Below, in pieces: positions 1 through 6,899 of a stretch of 20,010 nt of DNA (its first letter is position 1; every line of letters begins with the position of its first letter). The stretch is taken from assembly GCA_905372265.1 (NCBI GenBank), contig CAJPOL010000025.1:1-20010 (forward strand). Reading direction: 5' to 3'. The notes beneath the pieces were generated by a model. That model ran no database searches. It saw only the letters and a list, made by a program, of their open reading frames with translations, and had not been told where the DNA came from. This stretch comes from an uncultured Treponema sp. (lineage in GTDB: Bacteria; Spirochaetota; Spirochaetia; Treponematales; Treponemataceae). The position numbers and the translations under genes are program-made.

Positions 1-43
1 ATAATATCCCTTCCACCATAACATTACTTTACTATACTTTTCT

Positions 44-84
44 TTCATGCTGAAGTACTGCATTTACTACAGAATCAGCATGAA
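44..84. repeat. Inverted repeat, 10-bp arms
   Basis: TTCATGCTGA (44-53) is the exact reverse complement of TCAGCATGAA (75-84), with a 21-base loop. Further T-rich/A-rich pairing continues outside with a small bulge. No T-run follows the right arm on either strand, so this is not a standard intrinsic terminator. Function is unknown. Confidence 0.6.
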
Positions 85-160
85 AAAAGAAAGTTCCGGC
101 TAAAAGCAAAAAGGCTTGCCCCTATGGCGGCAGTATCTTCTTTGAAGATTCCCTGATAAT

Positions 161-194
161 CAACATACCCCGACGCGAGCGTCGGGGTATGTTG
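161..194. repeat. Perfect 34-bp palindrome, dispersed-repeat copy 1
   Basis: CAACATACCCCGACGC (161-176), GA, then GCGTCGGGGTATGTTG (179-194) form a perfect 16-bp inverted repeat. The core CGACGC-n-AGCGTCGGGGTAT recurs at 237-256 with a single difference. This looks like a REP-type intergenic palindrome. No T-tract follows, so it does not resemble an intrinsic terminator. Confidence 0.75.
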
Positions 195-219
195 TTCTCA
201 TAAGGTGGTTGCAGTCGGC

Positions 220-276
220 TTTAATACCCTTCGTTACGACGCAAGCGTCGGGGTATTAAACCCTCCGCACGAATAA
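220..276. repeat. Imperfect palindrome plus tail, dispersed-repeat copy 2
   Basis: TTTAATACCC (220-229) and CGACGC (237-242) together match the right arm GCGTCGGGGTATTAAA (245-260). The left arm is split by a 7-base insertion, TTCGTTA (230-236). The tail TCCGCACGAATAA (264-276) is identical to 9150-9162. A 7-base direct repeat TCGGCTT flanks the unit (215-221 and 277-283). This may be a target-site duplication or chance. Confidence 0.7.
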
Positions 277-281
277 TCGGC

Positions 282-310
282 TTGCTTTTTTTTATTTCGG
301 CTGATATAAT
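282..310 (+). promoter_or_regulatory. Sigma-70-type promoter for the 340-762 gene
   Basis: TTGCTT (282-287), a 17-base spacer and a perfect TATAAT (305-310) lie just upstream of the small exported-protein gene. Transcription would start near 317, giving a leader of about 23 bases that contains the ribosome site GGAGG (329-333). Confidence 0.65.
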
Positions 311-339
311 TCACGCTTAGAATATTCTGGAGGATTTCT

Positions 340-762
340 ATGCAAAAGATATGCCGTTTAGTACTTCTCTGCGCCGTCTTTCTGGGTGCGGTCAGTGTGT
401 TTCCGCTCAGCGCCGAATCAAAAGAGTCTGAATTGTATTATGTACACGCTCAGCTCTTAAAGATTTTCCCGCATTCAAAAGGATATTATGTTATCTACCG
501 GCGTACAGGGACTCAACCGGCGGGAGAGGCCTTTATACCGTTGGAATGGTTTAGACCTAACAAGGAAAATAAAGCGGACATTTCGTTCGTTAACACACGG
601 GTTAATCCCTATGTGTCGTTTTTTATCAAAGACGGGAAGTGCGCCTATGTGAGGATTGCAGCTCCGCTTGATGTAAAATCACAGGTTTGGGGTGTACTGC
701 AAGCGCCGCGCACATACGATGAAAAATTTGAAGGGGTAGAATCACTCCCGCTGGCATTCTAA
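340..762 (+). CDS. Small exported protein of unknown function
   Basis: I do not recognise this family. The 140-residue product starts with a clear signal peptide: basic MQKICR, a hydrophobic stretch to about residue 22, then LSA before a likely cleavage after A25. The mature protein would be about 115 residues, without further membrane segments, and looks like a compact beta-rich periplasmic or surface protein (alternating hydrophobic stretches such as YYVIYRR and NPYVSFFI). The start is set by GGAGG at 329-333, six bases before the ATG. It has its own consensus promoter (282-310) and a strong terminator (780-814), so it is probably a monocistronic unit. The Cys residues lie in the signal region and one near residue 92, so it is not an obvious lipoprotein. 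Coding status is well supported; function is unknown. Confidence 0.8.
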   Translation: MQKICRLVLLCAVFLGAVSVFPLSAESKESELYYVHAQLLKIFPHSKGYYVIYRRTGTQPAGEAFIPLEWFRPNKENKADISFVNTRVNPYVSFFIKDGKCAYVRIAAPLDVKSQVWGVLQAPRTYDEKFEGVESLPLAF

Positions 763-779
763 ATAGAGTCTTTACTTTC

Positions 780-814
780 GGCGTGCCTTTGCTTTTCAGA
801 AGCACGCCTTTTTT
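780..814 (+). terminator. Intrinsic terminator after the small exported-protein gene
   Basis: GGCGTGC (780-786) pairs with GCACGCC (802-808) and is followed at once by six T residues (809-814). It sits 18 bases after the stop codon at 760-762. Confidence 0.85.
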
Positions 815-846
815 GTTAAAAATCGGTATTTATCTTCGAGGGCTGT

Positions 847-1839
847 ATGTCAAATATTATTACTCCTCTTATTCCGCAGGCGTTGATATCATTTTTACAC
901 TCATATCAAACATTTCTGATTGCAGGACATAAAGAACCTGACGGCGATTGTATCGGCAGTAGTCTTGCCTTATCTTTTTTCTTGCAGCGTCTTGGAAAAA
1001 AAACAGTTTTACTTTCCGCAGGTCCTTTTAAGCGCCCGGAAATACAAGAATATGAACCGCTCTTTTCTGCACAAGTCCCCGATTATGTACGGAATATGAC
1101 CGGTACTGTAGGCGTTGTGATTGTGGATTGTTCGGGAGCGGATCGTACCGGCAGCCTTGAGGAACAGATAGCGCCCTTTCCTACGATCTGCATTGACCAT
1201 CATGCGACGAATACCATCAATGACCCCGCTTCGCTGGTATATCCTGAATCGCCGTCTACTACTTTTCTGATTCAAAGCATTATCGAGAAAATAGCGGGGC
1301 AGGTTACAAAAGAAGAAGCGGATATGCTTTTTTTCGGCTTGTGTACCGATACGGGCTTTTTTCGCCACCTTGATGAACGCAGCGGAGAGGTTTTTGCCCA
1401 TAGTGCACGGCTTGTGCAGGCGGGAGCAAATCCCAAATATACGTTCGCGGCGATTAACGGCGGAAAAACATTCGCCTCGCGGCTGCTCATTTCCCGAATA
1501 TTGGAGCGCATGCAGCCGTATTACGGAGGCAAACTCATCGTTTCGTTTGAAACCGCTGAAGACAGAGAGACGTTCGGCATCGAAAATAGAGATTCAGATA
1601 TGACGTATCAGCTGATTCAAGGAATTGCCGGTGTAAAGGCTATTTGCATTATCCGGCAAGATACGGAAACGCATTGCAGCGTCGGCTTCCGCTCCCTGGA
1701 TACGGTTGATGTCAGCATTATAGCCTCCTCTTTCGGCGGCGGCGGACATAAGCAAGCCGCAGGGCTCTATATAGAGGGTACCGTTGATGAATTGCTGCCG
1801 CAGTTTGTAAAGGCCTTTGAACCTCAGCTCGGTCACTGA
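847..1839 (+). CDS. nrnA: DHH/DHHA1 phosphoesterase, NrnA-type nanoRNase/pAp phosphatase
   Basis: This 330-residue protein has the two-domain layout of the NrnA family, which degrades 2-5-nt RNA fragments and can dephosphorylate pAp in the cytoplasm. The DHH domain shows HKEPDGDCIGSS (28-38; metal-binding H28, D32, D34), VDCSGADRTG (about 95-104) and the signature D117-H118-H119 followed by ATN. The C-terminal DHHA1 domain carries GGGGHKQAAG (297-306), the substrate-binding glycine loop. Length agrees with bacterial NrnA (310-340). GAGGG at 838-842 supports the ATG at 847. It lies after the terminator at 780-814 and converges with rdgB, so it is probably transcribed alone. Which activity dominates (nanoRNA or pAp) cannot be told from sequence; some spirochaete relatives are labelled simply DHH phosphoesterase. 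Confidence 0.88.
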   Translation: MSNIITPLIPQALISFLHSYQTFLIAGHKEPDGDCIGSSLALSFFLQRLGKKTVLLSAGPFKRPEIQEYEPLFSAQVPDYVRNMTGTVGVVIVDCSGADRTGSLEEQIAPFPTICIDHHATNTINDPASLVYPESPSTTFLIQSIIEKIAGQVTKEEADMLFFGLCTDTGFFRHLDERSGEVFAHSARLVQAGANPKYTFAAINGGKTFASRLLISRILERMQPYYGGKLIVSFETAEDRETFGIENRDSDMTYQLIQGIAGVKAICIIRQDTETHCSVGFRSLDTVDVSIIASSFGGGGHKQAAGLYIEGTVDELLPQFVKAFEPQLGH

Positions 1840-1844
1840 TATGG

Positions 1845-1877
1845 CTGAAAGGCATCTGCTAAAGGATTCAGTTTTTT
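1845..1877 (+). terminator. Weak candidate terminator after the DHH gene
   Basis: CTGAA (1845-1849) can pair with TTCAG (1867-1871), followed by six T residues (1872-1877). The stem is short, with a long loop that may hold a small inner GCA/TGC stem, so support is modest. Confidence 0.35.
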
Positions 1878-1886
1878 ACGGATGTC

Positions 1887-2477
1887 CTACAGAAGCGCAG
1901 ATAAGAACCGTGCCGCCGCTGCGCCTGCTTTTCCACGATGAGAAATCGTATTTTTTTCTTCAGCGGTTAGTTCCGCAACGGTTTTTCCGGCATCCGGCAG
2001 GTATACAATCGGATCATAGCCGAACCCGTTTTCGCCGCTTGGCACCTTTGTAATAACCCCTTCGCAGGTTTCCTGTACGGTGAAAAACCGGTGTTTATCC
2101 AACAGAACCGCAATGCAGCAAACAAAACGGCATGTCCTGTTTGTTTTCTCTTCCATTTGGCGCAAGATAAGCATGTTTTTTTTCTCTGCGCTCAGCGGAA
2201 CGCCGGCCTCTTTTTCTCCGTACCGTGCAGAATAGATCCCGGGTTTACCATCTAAGGCGTCAATACAAAGACCTGAGTCATCGGCGATGACCGGTGCATG
2301 AACAATGTCGTAGAGCGCGTGCGCTTTCAGCAATGCATTTTCCAAAAAGGTCTGACCCGTTTCTTGGGGCGCAAAAGTCAGTTTCATATCAGCGGGTGTG
2401 CTGATATGAAACTTCTTAAAAAGAGCAACGAACTCTTCTTTTTTATGCTGATTACCGCTTGCTAAATAAATTGTCAT
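1887..2477 (-). CDS. rdgB: RdgB/HAM1 family dITP/XTP pyrophosphatase
   Basis: The enzyme hydrolyses non-canonical purine triphosphates (dITP, XTP, ITP) to monophosphate and pyrophosphate, keeping them out of DNA and RNA. The 196-residue product has the usual family length. Visible motifs: SGNQHKKEEF (7-16; substrate-binding S7, N9, K12/K13), TFLENALLKA (43-52, Glu46), the metal site ADDSGL (65-70) followed by the PGIYSARY loop, ENGFGYDP for base recognition, and SHR near residue 179. The start codon overlaps the stop of the upstream sigma-like gene in an ATGA arrangement (2474-2477), implying translational coupling. Odd point: there are two adjacent Cys in RFVCCIAV. The family call is secure. 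Coupling to a regulator-like gene is not typical; rdgB is more often next to rph. Confidence 0.93.
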   Translation of the reverse strand: MTIYLASGNQHKKEEFVALFKKFHISTPADMKLTFAPQETGQTFLENALLKAHALYDIVHAPVIADDSGLCIDALDGKPGIYSARYGEKEAGVPLSAEKKNMLILRQMEEKTNRTCRFVCCIAVLLDKHRFFTVQETCEGVITKVPSGENGFGYDPIVYLPDAGKTVAELTAEEKNTISHRGKAGAAAARFLSALL

Positions 2478-3379
2478 GCCTTACCATAACATGCTTTTTT
2501 TAAAACGGCAAGATTAGTGTCGACTGTTCCCCGTGATAAACCCAGTTGCTTTGCCAGCGACCGGTTGCTCGGCATACGGGAATATTCCCGCGCCCGTTTA
2601 AGAAAACGCTGCCAAAGCGCATAATTGTAGGATTGCTGCGTTTTCAGTTTCTGGAACAAAGCAGGGTGAGTTTCATCGATTGCTGTTAACTGGAGTGTGG
2701 CGCTTTTATACCGGAAGTAATACCGGTCCCGTTTTTCCGTAAGTTTTTTGTATATGGTTTCTTTCGCAGCCGCTTCGCATTTTGCTCGGCAAAGAATAGC
2801 GGCAACTTCTTTTTCAGGTATTTCCAAAACCTCTGCCAACCGGCGCTGCAAACAACCGTCAATAAAAAAACATGACTTGCAGGCAAGCAGCAGTAAACTC
2901 CGTTTATAAATATCGTCTTTTTTAGATTCCCAAGCAACCGTATTCTTAATTGCGCGTTCTTTTTCCGGCGCAATGGCATACTCAGGCTCCGGACTCGCTG
3001 CATATATTTCGTAGGAACGCGAAGCATCCTGTTCTTTCAGCTTGCCCTCAAAATGATACTTTTGCTCACCGGTTACCGCAATATCATATGTTTGCCGCTG
3101 ATGCCGTTTCCGTTCAAATAACTGACGGTAGAATTTGAGTGACATTTTGAGGTATGTAAAAAATAGTGACAACTGAGGGTTATATTTGCCGATTATTCGG
3201 GGAAGCTGAGGATAGAGCCAGAGCAGAAAATCGCTGCGCTGATCTTCCTCTCTATAATACACATTGAATTCATGCAAATGAAAATAAAGGTATTCAAATA
3301 CCTTATCGGCTGCCCTTTTTTGCCCTTGGGTACTCTCGGAAAAATCCGCCAATACCGCTTCAATAAAATCTTGCGTCAT
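2474..3379 (-). CDS. Divergent sigma-70-like / helix-turn-helix protein
   Basis: I do not recognise a named family, but the 301-residue product looks like a diverged sigma factor. Residues about 44-93 (EEDQRSDFLLWLYP, then KYNPQLSLFFTYLKMSL, then FERKRHQR) follow the region-2 pattern of acidic helix, aromatic 'F.tYL' helix and basic end. The C-terminal segment (about 268-298, NRSLAKQLGLSRGTVDTNL) is a helix-turn-helix like region 4. Between them are about 170 residues rich in Lys/Arg/Glu with a Cys cluster C-x2-C-x5-C near 165-174. I chose the ATG at 3379 because AAGGGGG (3391-3397) lies 11 bases upstream; an in-frame start at 3430 would add 17 residues without a comparable site. Its stop overlaps the rdgB start (ATGA). 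A DNA-binding regulator is likely; a true sigma function is inference. Confidence 0.7.
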   Translation of the reverse strand: MTQDFIEAVLADFSESTQGQKRAADKVFEYLYFHLHEFNVYYREEDQRSDFLLWLYPQLPRIIGKYNPQLSLFFTYLKMSLKFYRQLFERKRHQRQTYDIAVTGEQKYHFEGKLKEQDASRSYEIYAASPEPEYAIAPEKERAIKNTVAWESKKDDIYKRSLLLLACKSCFFIDGCLQRRLAEVLEIPEKEVAAILCRAKCEAAAKETIYKKLTEKRDRYYFRYKSATLQLTAIDETHPALFQKLKTQQSYNYALWQRFLKRAREYSRMPSNRSLAKQLGLSRGTVDTNLAVLKKACYGKA

Positions 3380-3905
3380 AGAGCTGCATTCCCCCTTATA
3401 GTTGACCTGTTGCGGATGCATACAGTGCATTCCGCACCTTATAAAGCAGAAATAATGCCAGTTTCAGCTGTGAAAAATCATTTTGCCCAGTTTATTAAAA
3501 AAAGGACAAATGCATTAGGCAGAGCAGATAAAAAATTTTTTTGCTAGAGGTAAAAACGTGACACCGCTTTAGATCACCGCCATCCGCAGCGGAAATGGCA
3601 AAGCCGCTGAGGCGTTCGCCCTGAACTTTTTTTACCGGTATGCATAGACAAAGTAAAAGAGAACATATAAAATATAAGCTGCTCACAGGGTGTATATACC
3701 TATACGCCCATAAGGCTTTTCTGTAAAAAGTTCCCAGAACAGTGTAATAATATGGCGCAGATATCTTCATGTTACCGCAAGAATCTGCGAGTCTGAAGCC
3801 GGAATACGGTACTACCGGAGTGTTACGGTTTCATAGGAATCGCTCGATTTATATCTGAACGTTATTATCAGCGTTTCCCTTACTCTTTTTTAAGGATGGT
3901 GCTTT
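3380..3905. other. Gene-poor divergent intergenic region with hairpins
   Basis: This 526-base stretch separates the sigma-like gene (minus) from the chemotaxis receptor (plus). It must hold both promoters, though I see no consensus -35/-10 pair at good spacing. Inverted repeats include GCCAT/ATGGC (3579-3599), alternative CAGCGG/CCGCTG (3587-3609), GGCGTTCGCC (3611-3620) and GGGTGTATA-TACC-TATACGCCC (3688-3709). A minus-strand reading frame of 91 codons (3495-3770) spans the middle but has no convincing start or protein character. A structured RNA or repeat remnant is possible. Confidence 0.5.
3688..3709. repeat. Hairpin with 9-bp stem in the intergenic region
   Basis: GGGTGTATA (3688-3696) pairs with TATACGCCC (3701-3709), with one G-U pair and a TACC loop. 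No T-run follows directly. It may be a protein-binding site or part of a structured leader far upstream of the receptor gene. Confidence 0.45.
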
Positions 3906-5996
3906 ATGAAAAAGCAACAGCAAGGATTGCGTAGACGTTTAATTGTTATTTGTGTTTTGTTTATTTTTATAGCATCAATATTACAAACAGTTCTTGCACG
4001 GAGTATTGCGCGCCATGCAATAACCGAACAAGTCGTTGAATACTTGCAGGATAAAACCGTCATGATAGCGGAAAAAATAGACGGTGAAATGAATCATTTC
4101 TTTTTTTGGCTTGAAAACGTCGCCGCAAATGCCGCATTACTTGACGATACAATTCCGATTGAAGAACGTCTCAAGAAGATCGATTACCTTATTAAACGGC
4201 GTCCCAGTGTGAAAAGCTACGGTATGGCAGGACCGGATGGGAACCTTATCCGTAATGACGGCACCAGCTTTTTATGCACCACGTCATCATGGTATAACGA
4301 TGTGATGCAAGGCGGGAAGTTCTTATCGGATCCTTTTTCTATCGGTAACGGCACACTGCTCAGTTCATTTGCGATTCCGATTTATAATACGGAGAACAAA
4401 ATTGTCGGCTTTTTTTCCGTTGATATCGATGCAAAATATTTTTCGGATATTTGTGCGAAAACTTCGATCGGAAAAAACGGGGCGACATTTATTGTTGGAA
4501 GAAAAAGAAAACTTGTCGGCGATACGGATTTTTCCCGTGTAATTGAACAGACAGACCTTACAGAGCAAGCAAAAACAAATAGCGATACGGCAGCCCTCCT
4601 TGCAATTATCGAAGATGTTTTTAAATCCGATACAGCGGTAAGCCGCTCCTACACGCATGAAGGTACGCCGCAGTTTACGGCGGGGAAAAAAATGGAGGCC
4701 GGTTGGGCAGTGATTATCCGTGCTCCCGAAAAAGAATTCTTAGGGGCGGTGCGAACTCTTAATAGAACGATGTACGGTACCGGTTTTTCCGTACTTGCCG
4801 TTGCCTTTATTATTATTTGGCTTGTTGTGCAGCAGATTATCCAGCCGCTTACCAATGTCGTAAATGCCTTACAGAATATTGCGGAGGGAGAAGGCGATCT
4901 GACGGTACGGCTGCCGGTAACAGGAAAAGACGAAATTCGGAGCCTTGCAGAATATTTCAATGAAACGATTGAAAAAATACGGATTGCCATTCAATCGGTT
5001 GACCGGAATACGGGCGCAATGGAAACGGTCGGCGATGAACTTACCCGCAATATGTCAGAGACGGCAAGCGCTACAGCCGAAATCAATGAACATATTGAAG
5101 AAATAAAGCATCAAATATTTACGCAAGCAGCCAGTATCAAAGAAACGGATACGACGATAGCCGATATGATTGAGACTATTAAGCGGCTGAATACCAGTAT
5201 CGAAACGCAGGCCTCAAGCGTGGCGGAATCTTCTTCCGCAATAGAGCAGATGGTTGCAAACATCGGTTCCATTACCAAAACTTTGGAAAAGACTGATAAT
5301 TCGATCAAGCACCTTGCCTCCGCAACCTCCGACGGAAAAGAAACCGTTCTTAACTCCAATACGATTACGCAGAAATTAGCCGAAGAGTCAGGCAGCTTAT
5401 TGGAAGCAAGCAGTGTTATCCAGCATATTGCATCGCAGACAAACCTTTTGGCAATGAATGCCGCGATAGAAGCAGCCCATGCAGGAGAGGCCGGTAAAGG
5501 CTTTGCTGTTGTTGCTGACGAGATCCGCAAACTTGCAGAAGAATCCAGTATGCAGGGTAAAAATATCACCACAACGCTAAAGGCGCTCGGCAATGAAATA
5601 GAAACGCTGTCGGGAACGTCTACGACTGCTGAAGAAAAGTTTGCCGCCATTTTTAATCTTTCCGAAGAGGTAAAGATGATGAGTGCGCAGCTGACAGCCG
5701 CTATGCATGAACAAGAAAATGCCAGTAAAGAAGTACTTACCGCGATTAAGAATATCAATTTGACGACGGTGGAAGTCAATAAGGAATCGCTTGCCATGCT
5801 TAAGGGCGGCGAGAAGGTTGCAAAAGAAATGACAACGCTTGACAATCTGACACGCGTGATCACCGAAAATATGGATGAGATGAGCTCAGGCTCCACCCAT
5901 ATCAAGAAAGCTGTAGAAGAGGTCAATATGATCGCTCAAAAGACGACGGAGATCATCGGAAATGTAACCAACGATATTAAGCAGTTTAAAATTTAA
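3906..5996 (+). CDS. Methyl-accepting chemotaxis protein with periplasmic Cache sensor
   Basis: An inner-membrane chemoreceptor that senses a periplasmic ligand and controls the CheA kinase, hence periplasmic-flagellar motility. In order: basic N-terminus and TM1 (about 12-31); a periplasmic sensor to about 285 resembling a double Cache (dCACHE) domain, with features such as SSWYNDVM and GFFSVDIDAKYF; TM2 (about 293-313); HAMP (about 314-367, P-LTNVVNAL then E-GEGDLTVRL); and a long coiled-coil signalling domain. The highly conserved hairpin tip is present near 512-547 (LLAMNAAIEAAHAGEAGKGF, then AVVADEIRKLAEES). Length 696 suits this class. No CheR/CheB-docking pentapeptide ends the protein (it ends KQFKI). 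AAGGA at 3891-3895 fits the start. It is followed after only 9 bases by mazG, an unusual partner. The ligand cannot be predicted. Confidence 0.93.
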   Translation: MKKQQQGLRRRLIVICVLFIFIASILQTVLARSIARHAITEQVVEYLQDKTVMIAEKIDGEMNHFFFWLENVAANAALLDDTIPIEERLKKIDYLIKRRPSVKSYGMAGPDGNLIRNDGTSFLCTTSSWYNDVMQGGKFLSDPFSIGNGTLLSSFAIPIYNTENKIVGFFSVDIDAKYFSDICAKTSIGKNGATFIVGRKRKLVGDTDFSRVIEQTDLTEQAKTNSDTAALLAIIEDVFKSDTAVSRSYTHEGTPQFTAGKKMEAGWAVIIRAPEKEFLGAVRTLNRTMYGTGFSVLAVAFIIIWLVVQQIIQPLTNVVNALQNIAEGEGDLTVRLPVTGKDEIRSLAEYFNETIEKIRIAIQSVDRNTGAMETVGDELTRNMSETASATAEINEHIEEIKHQIFTQAASIKETDTTIADMIETIKRLNTSIETQASSVAESSSAIEQMVANIGSITKTLEKTDNSIKHLASATSDGKETVLNSNTITQKLAEESGSLLEASSVIQHIASQTNLLAMNAAIEAAHAGEAGKGFAVVADEIRKLAEESSMQGKNITTTLKALGNEIETLSGTSTTAEEKFAAIFNLSEEVKMMSAQLTAAMHEQENASKEVLTAIKNINLTTVEVNKESLAMLKGGEKVAKEMTTLDNLTRVITENMDEMSSGSTHIKKAVEEVNMIAQKTTEIIGNVTNDIKQFKI

Positions 5997-6005
5997 GGAA
6001 GTAGT

Positions 6006-6890
6006 ATGACGATCACCGGTATTAAACCTACGGAAGATACAACCGACAGTGCAGCATCAGCCGCGGCACAGCAGTTTGAAGCGCTCTATGCAACTATTAA
6101 ACGGTTAAGAGCACCGGGCGGATGCCCATGGGATATTGAGCAGACACCGATGACGCTGCGCTCAACGCTGCTTGAAGAAGTGTACGAAACGCTTGAAGCG
6201 ATAGAGGAAGCCGCCGCAGAAGAACAGGGTGCCGCTCATGCAGCGGAAGAACTCGGCGATGTACTTTTGAATATTGTGATGATTGCCTATATGTTTGAGC
6301 AGCTGAACAGTTTTTCGGTTGCCGAGATGATCAAAGACTTAAACGACAAGCTCATTAGGCGGCATCCGCATGTATTCGGGCAAACGGAGGGCTTCGCCGC
6401 TCCCGATGATGCAGATAAACCGGCAAGCGCCGAAAAGGTGCTCGCCCAATGGGACGTGATTAAAGAAACCGTCGAAGGGCGGTCGCATACTTCCGTGCTC
6501 GATTCAATTCCTAAAAGTTTTCCGCCGCTGACCCGCGCTTATAAGCTGCAAAAAAAAGCTGCAAAAAAAGGCTTTGATTGGGATACGGTGAATGGCCCGC
6601 TTGATAAGGTTGAAGAAGAACTTCAGGAATTAAAACAAAGCCTTGCTCAAGATGGAGCGGCGCGAAGCGAAGAAGAATTCGGCGATTTGTTATTCAGTCT
6701 TGTCAATACAGCCCGCCATTTGCATATTGATCCTGCCGTTGCCCTCAGCCGTGCGAATGCAAAGTTTGAACGCCGTTTTCGGTTTGTTGAGACACGTATG
6801 GAGGAAGCGGGTATACCCTGTTCCTATGAGCAGCGCGCCCGCATGGATTCCTTTTGGGAAGAGGCAAAACAGACGGAAACACAGGGTTAG
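6006..6890 (+). CDS. mazG: MazG nucleoside triphosphate pyrophosphohydrolase, two MazG domains
   Basis: MazG hydrolyses nucleoside triphosphates to monophosphates and pyrophosphate in the cytoplasm; in E. coli it also affects ppGpp levels. The 294-residue protein has the tandem layout of E. coli MazG (263) plus a longer, Ala/Thr-rich N-terminus of about 20 residues. Domain 1 opens with LRAPGGCPWDIEQT and carries the metal-binding EEVYETLEAIE (about 56-66) and EELGDVLL (about 81-88). Domain 2 carries EEELQELKQ (about 203-211) and EEFGDLLFSLVN (about 222-233) and ends with MDSFWEEAKQ. The ribosome site AAGGAAG (5995-6001) overlaps the stop of the chemoreceptor gene, so co-transcription is likely. 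The next gene, miaA, begins 9 bases after its stop. With RdgB in the same window there are two nucleotide-pool sanitising enzymes. Confidence 0.94.
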   Translation: MTITGIKPTEDTTDSAASAAAQQFEALYATIKRLRAPGGCPWDIEQTPMTLRSTLLEEVYETLEAIEEAAAEEQGAAHAAEELGDVLLNIVMIAYMFEQLNSFSVAEMIKDLNDKLIRRHPHVFGQTEGFAAPDDADKPASAEKVLAQWDVIKETVEGRSHTSVLDSIPKSFPPLTRAYKLQKKAAKKGFDWDTVNGPLDKVEEELQELKQSLAQDGAARSEEEFGDLLFSLVNTARHLHIDPAVALSRANAKFERRFRFVETRMEEAGIPCSYEQRARMDSFWEEAKQTETQG

Positions 6891-6899
6891 GAATATCCG

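Larger units (their letters stand above)
1..339. other. Palindrome-rich intergenic region
   Basis: No credible gene is present. It holds a 10-bp inverted repeat (44-53 with 75-84), a small hairpin ATCTTC/GAAGAT (135-149), two copies of a GC-rich palindromic repeat (161-194 and 220-260) and, at the right end, the promoter of the gene at 340. Nothing shows the end of a gene entering from the left. Confidence 0.7.

Noticed and set aside
161..194. GC-rich palindrome as an intrinsic terminator
   Set aside because: No T-run on either side and no gene ends just before it; a dispersed repeat explains it better.
161..276. Two similar units close together as a CRISPR remnant
   Set aside because: Units are palindromic, differ in length, lack uniform spacers, and no cas gene is near.
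3495..3770. Minus-strand open frame of 91 codons in the receptor/sigma-like gap
   Set aside because: No ribosome site or conserved-looking protein pattern, low-complexity hydrophobic ends; kept only as part of the intergenic description.
3725..3905. Sigma-28 (FliA) promoter for the chemoreceptor
   Set aside because: I looked for TAAAGTTT-N11-GCCGATAA and saw only a partial match (TAAAAAGTT near 3723) without the second element.
5111..5926. Minus-strand 271-codon frame
   Set aside because: It lies antisense inside the chemoreceptor signalling domain, whose conserved protein is plainly coded on the plus strand.
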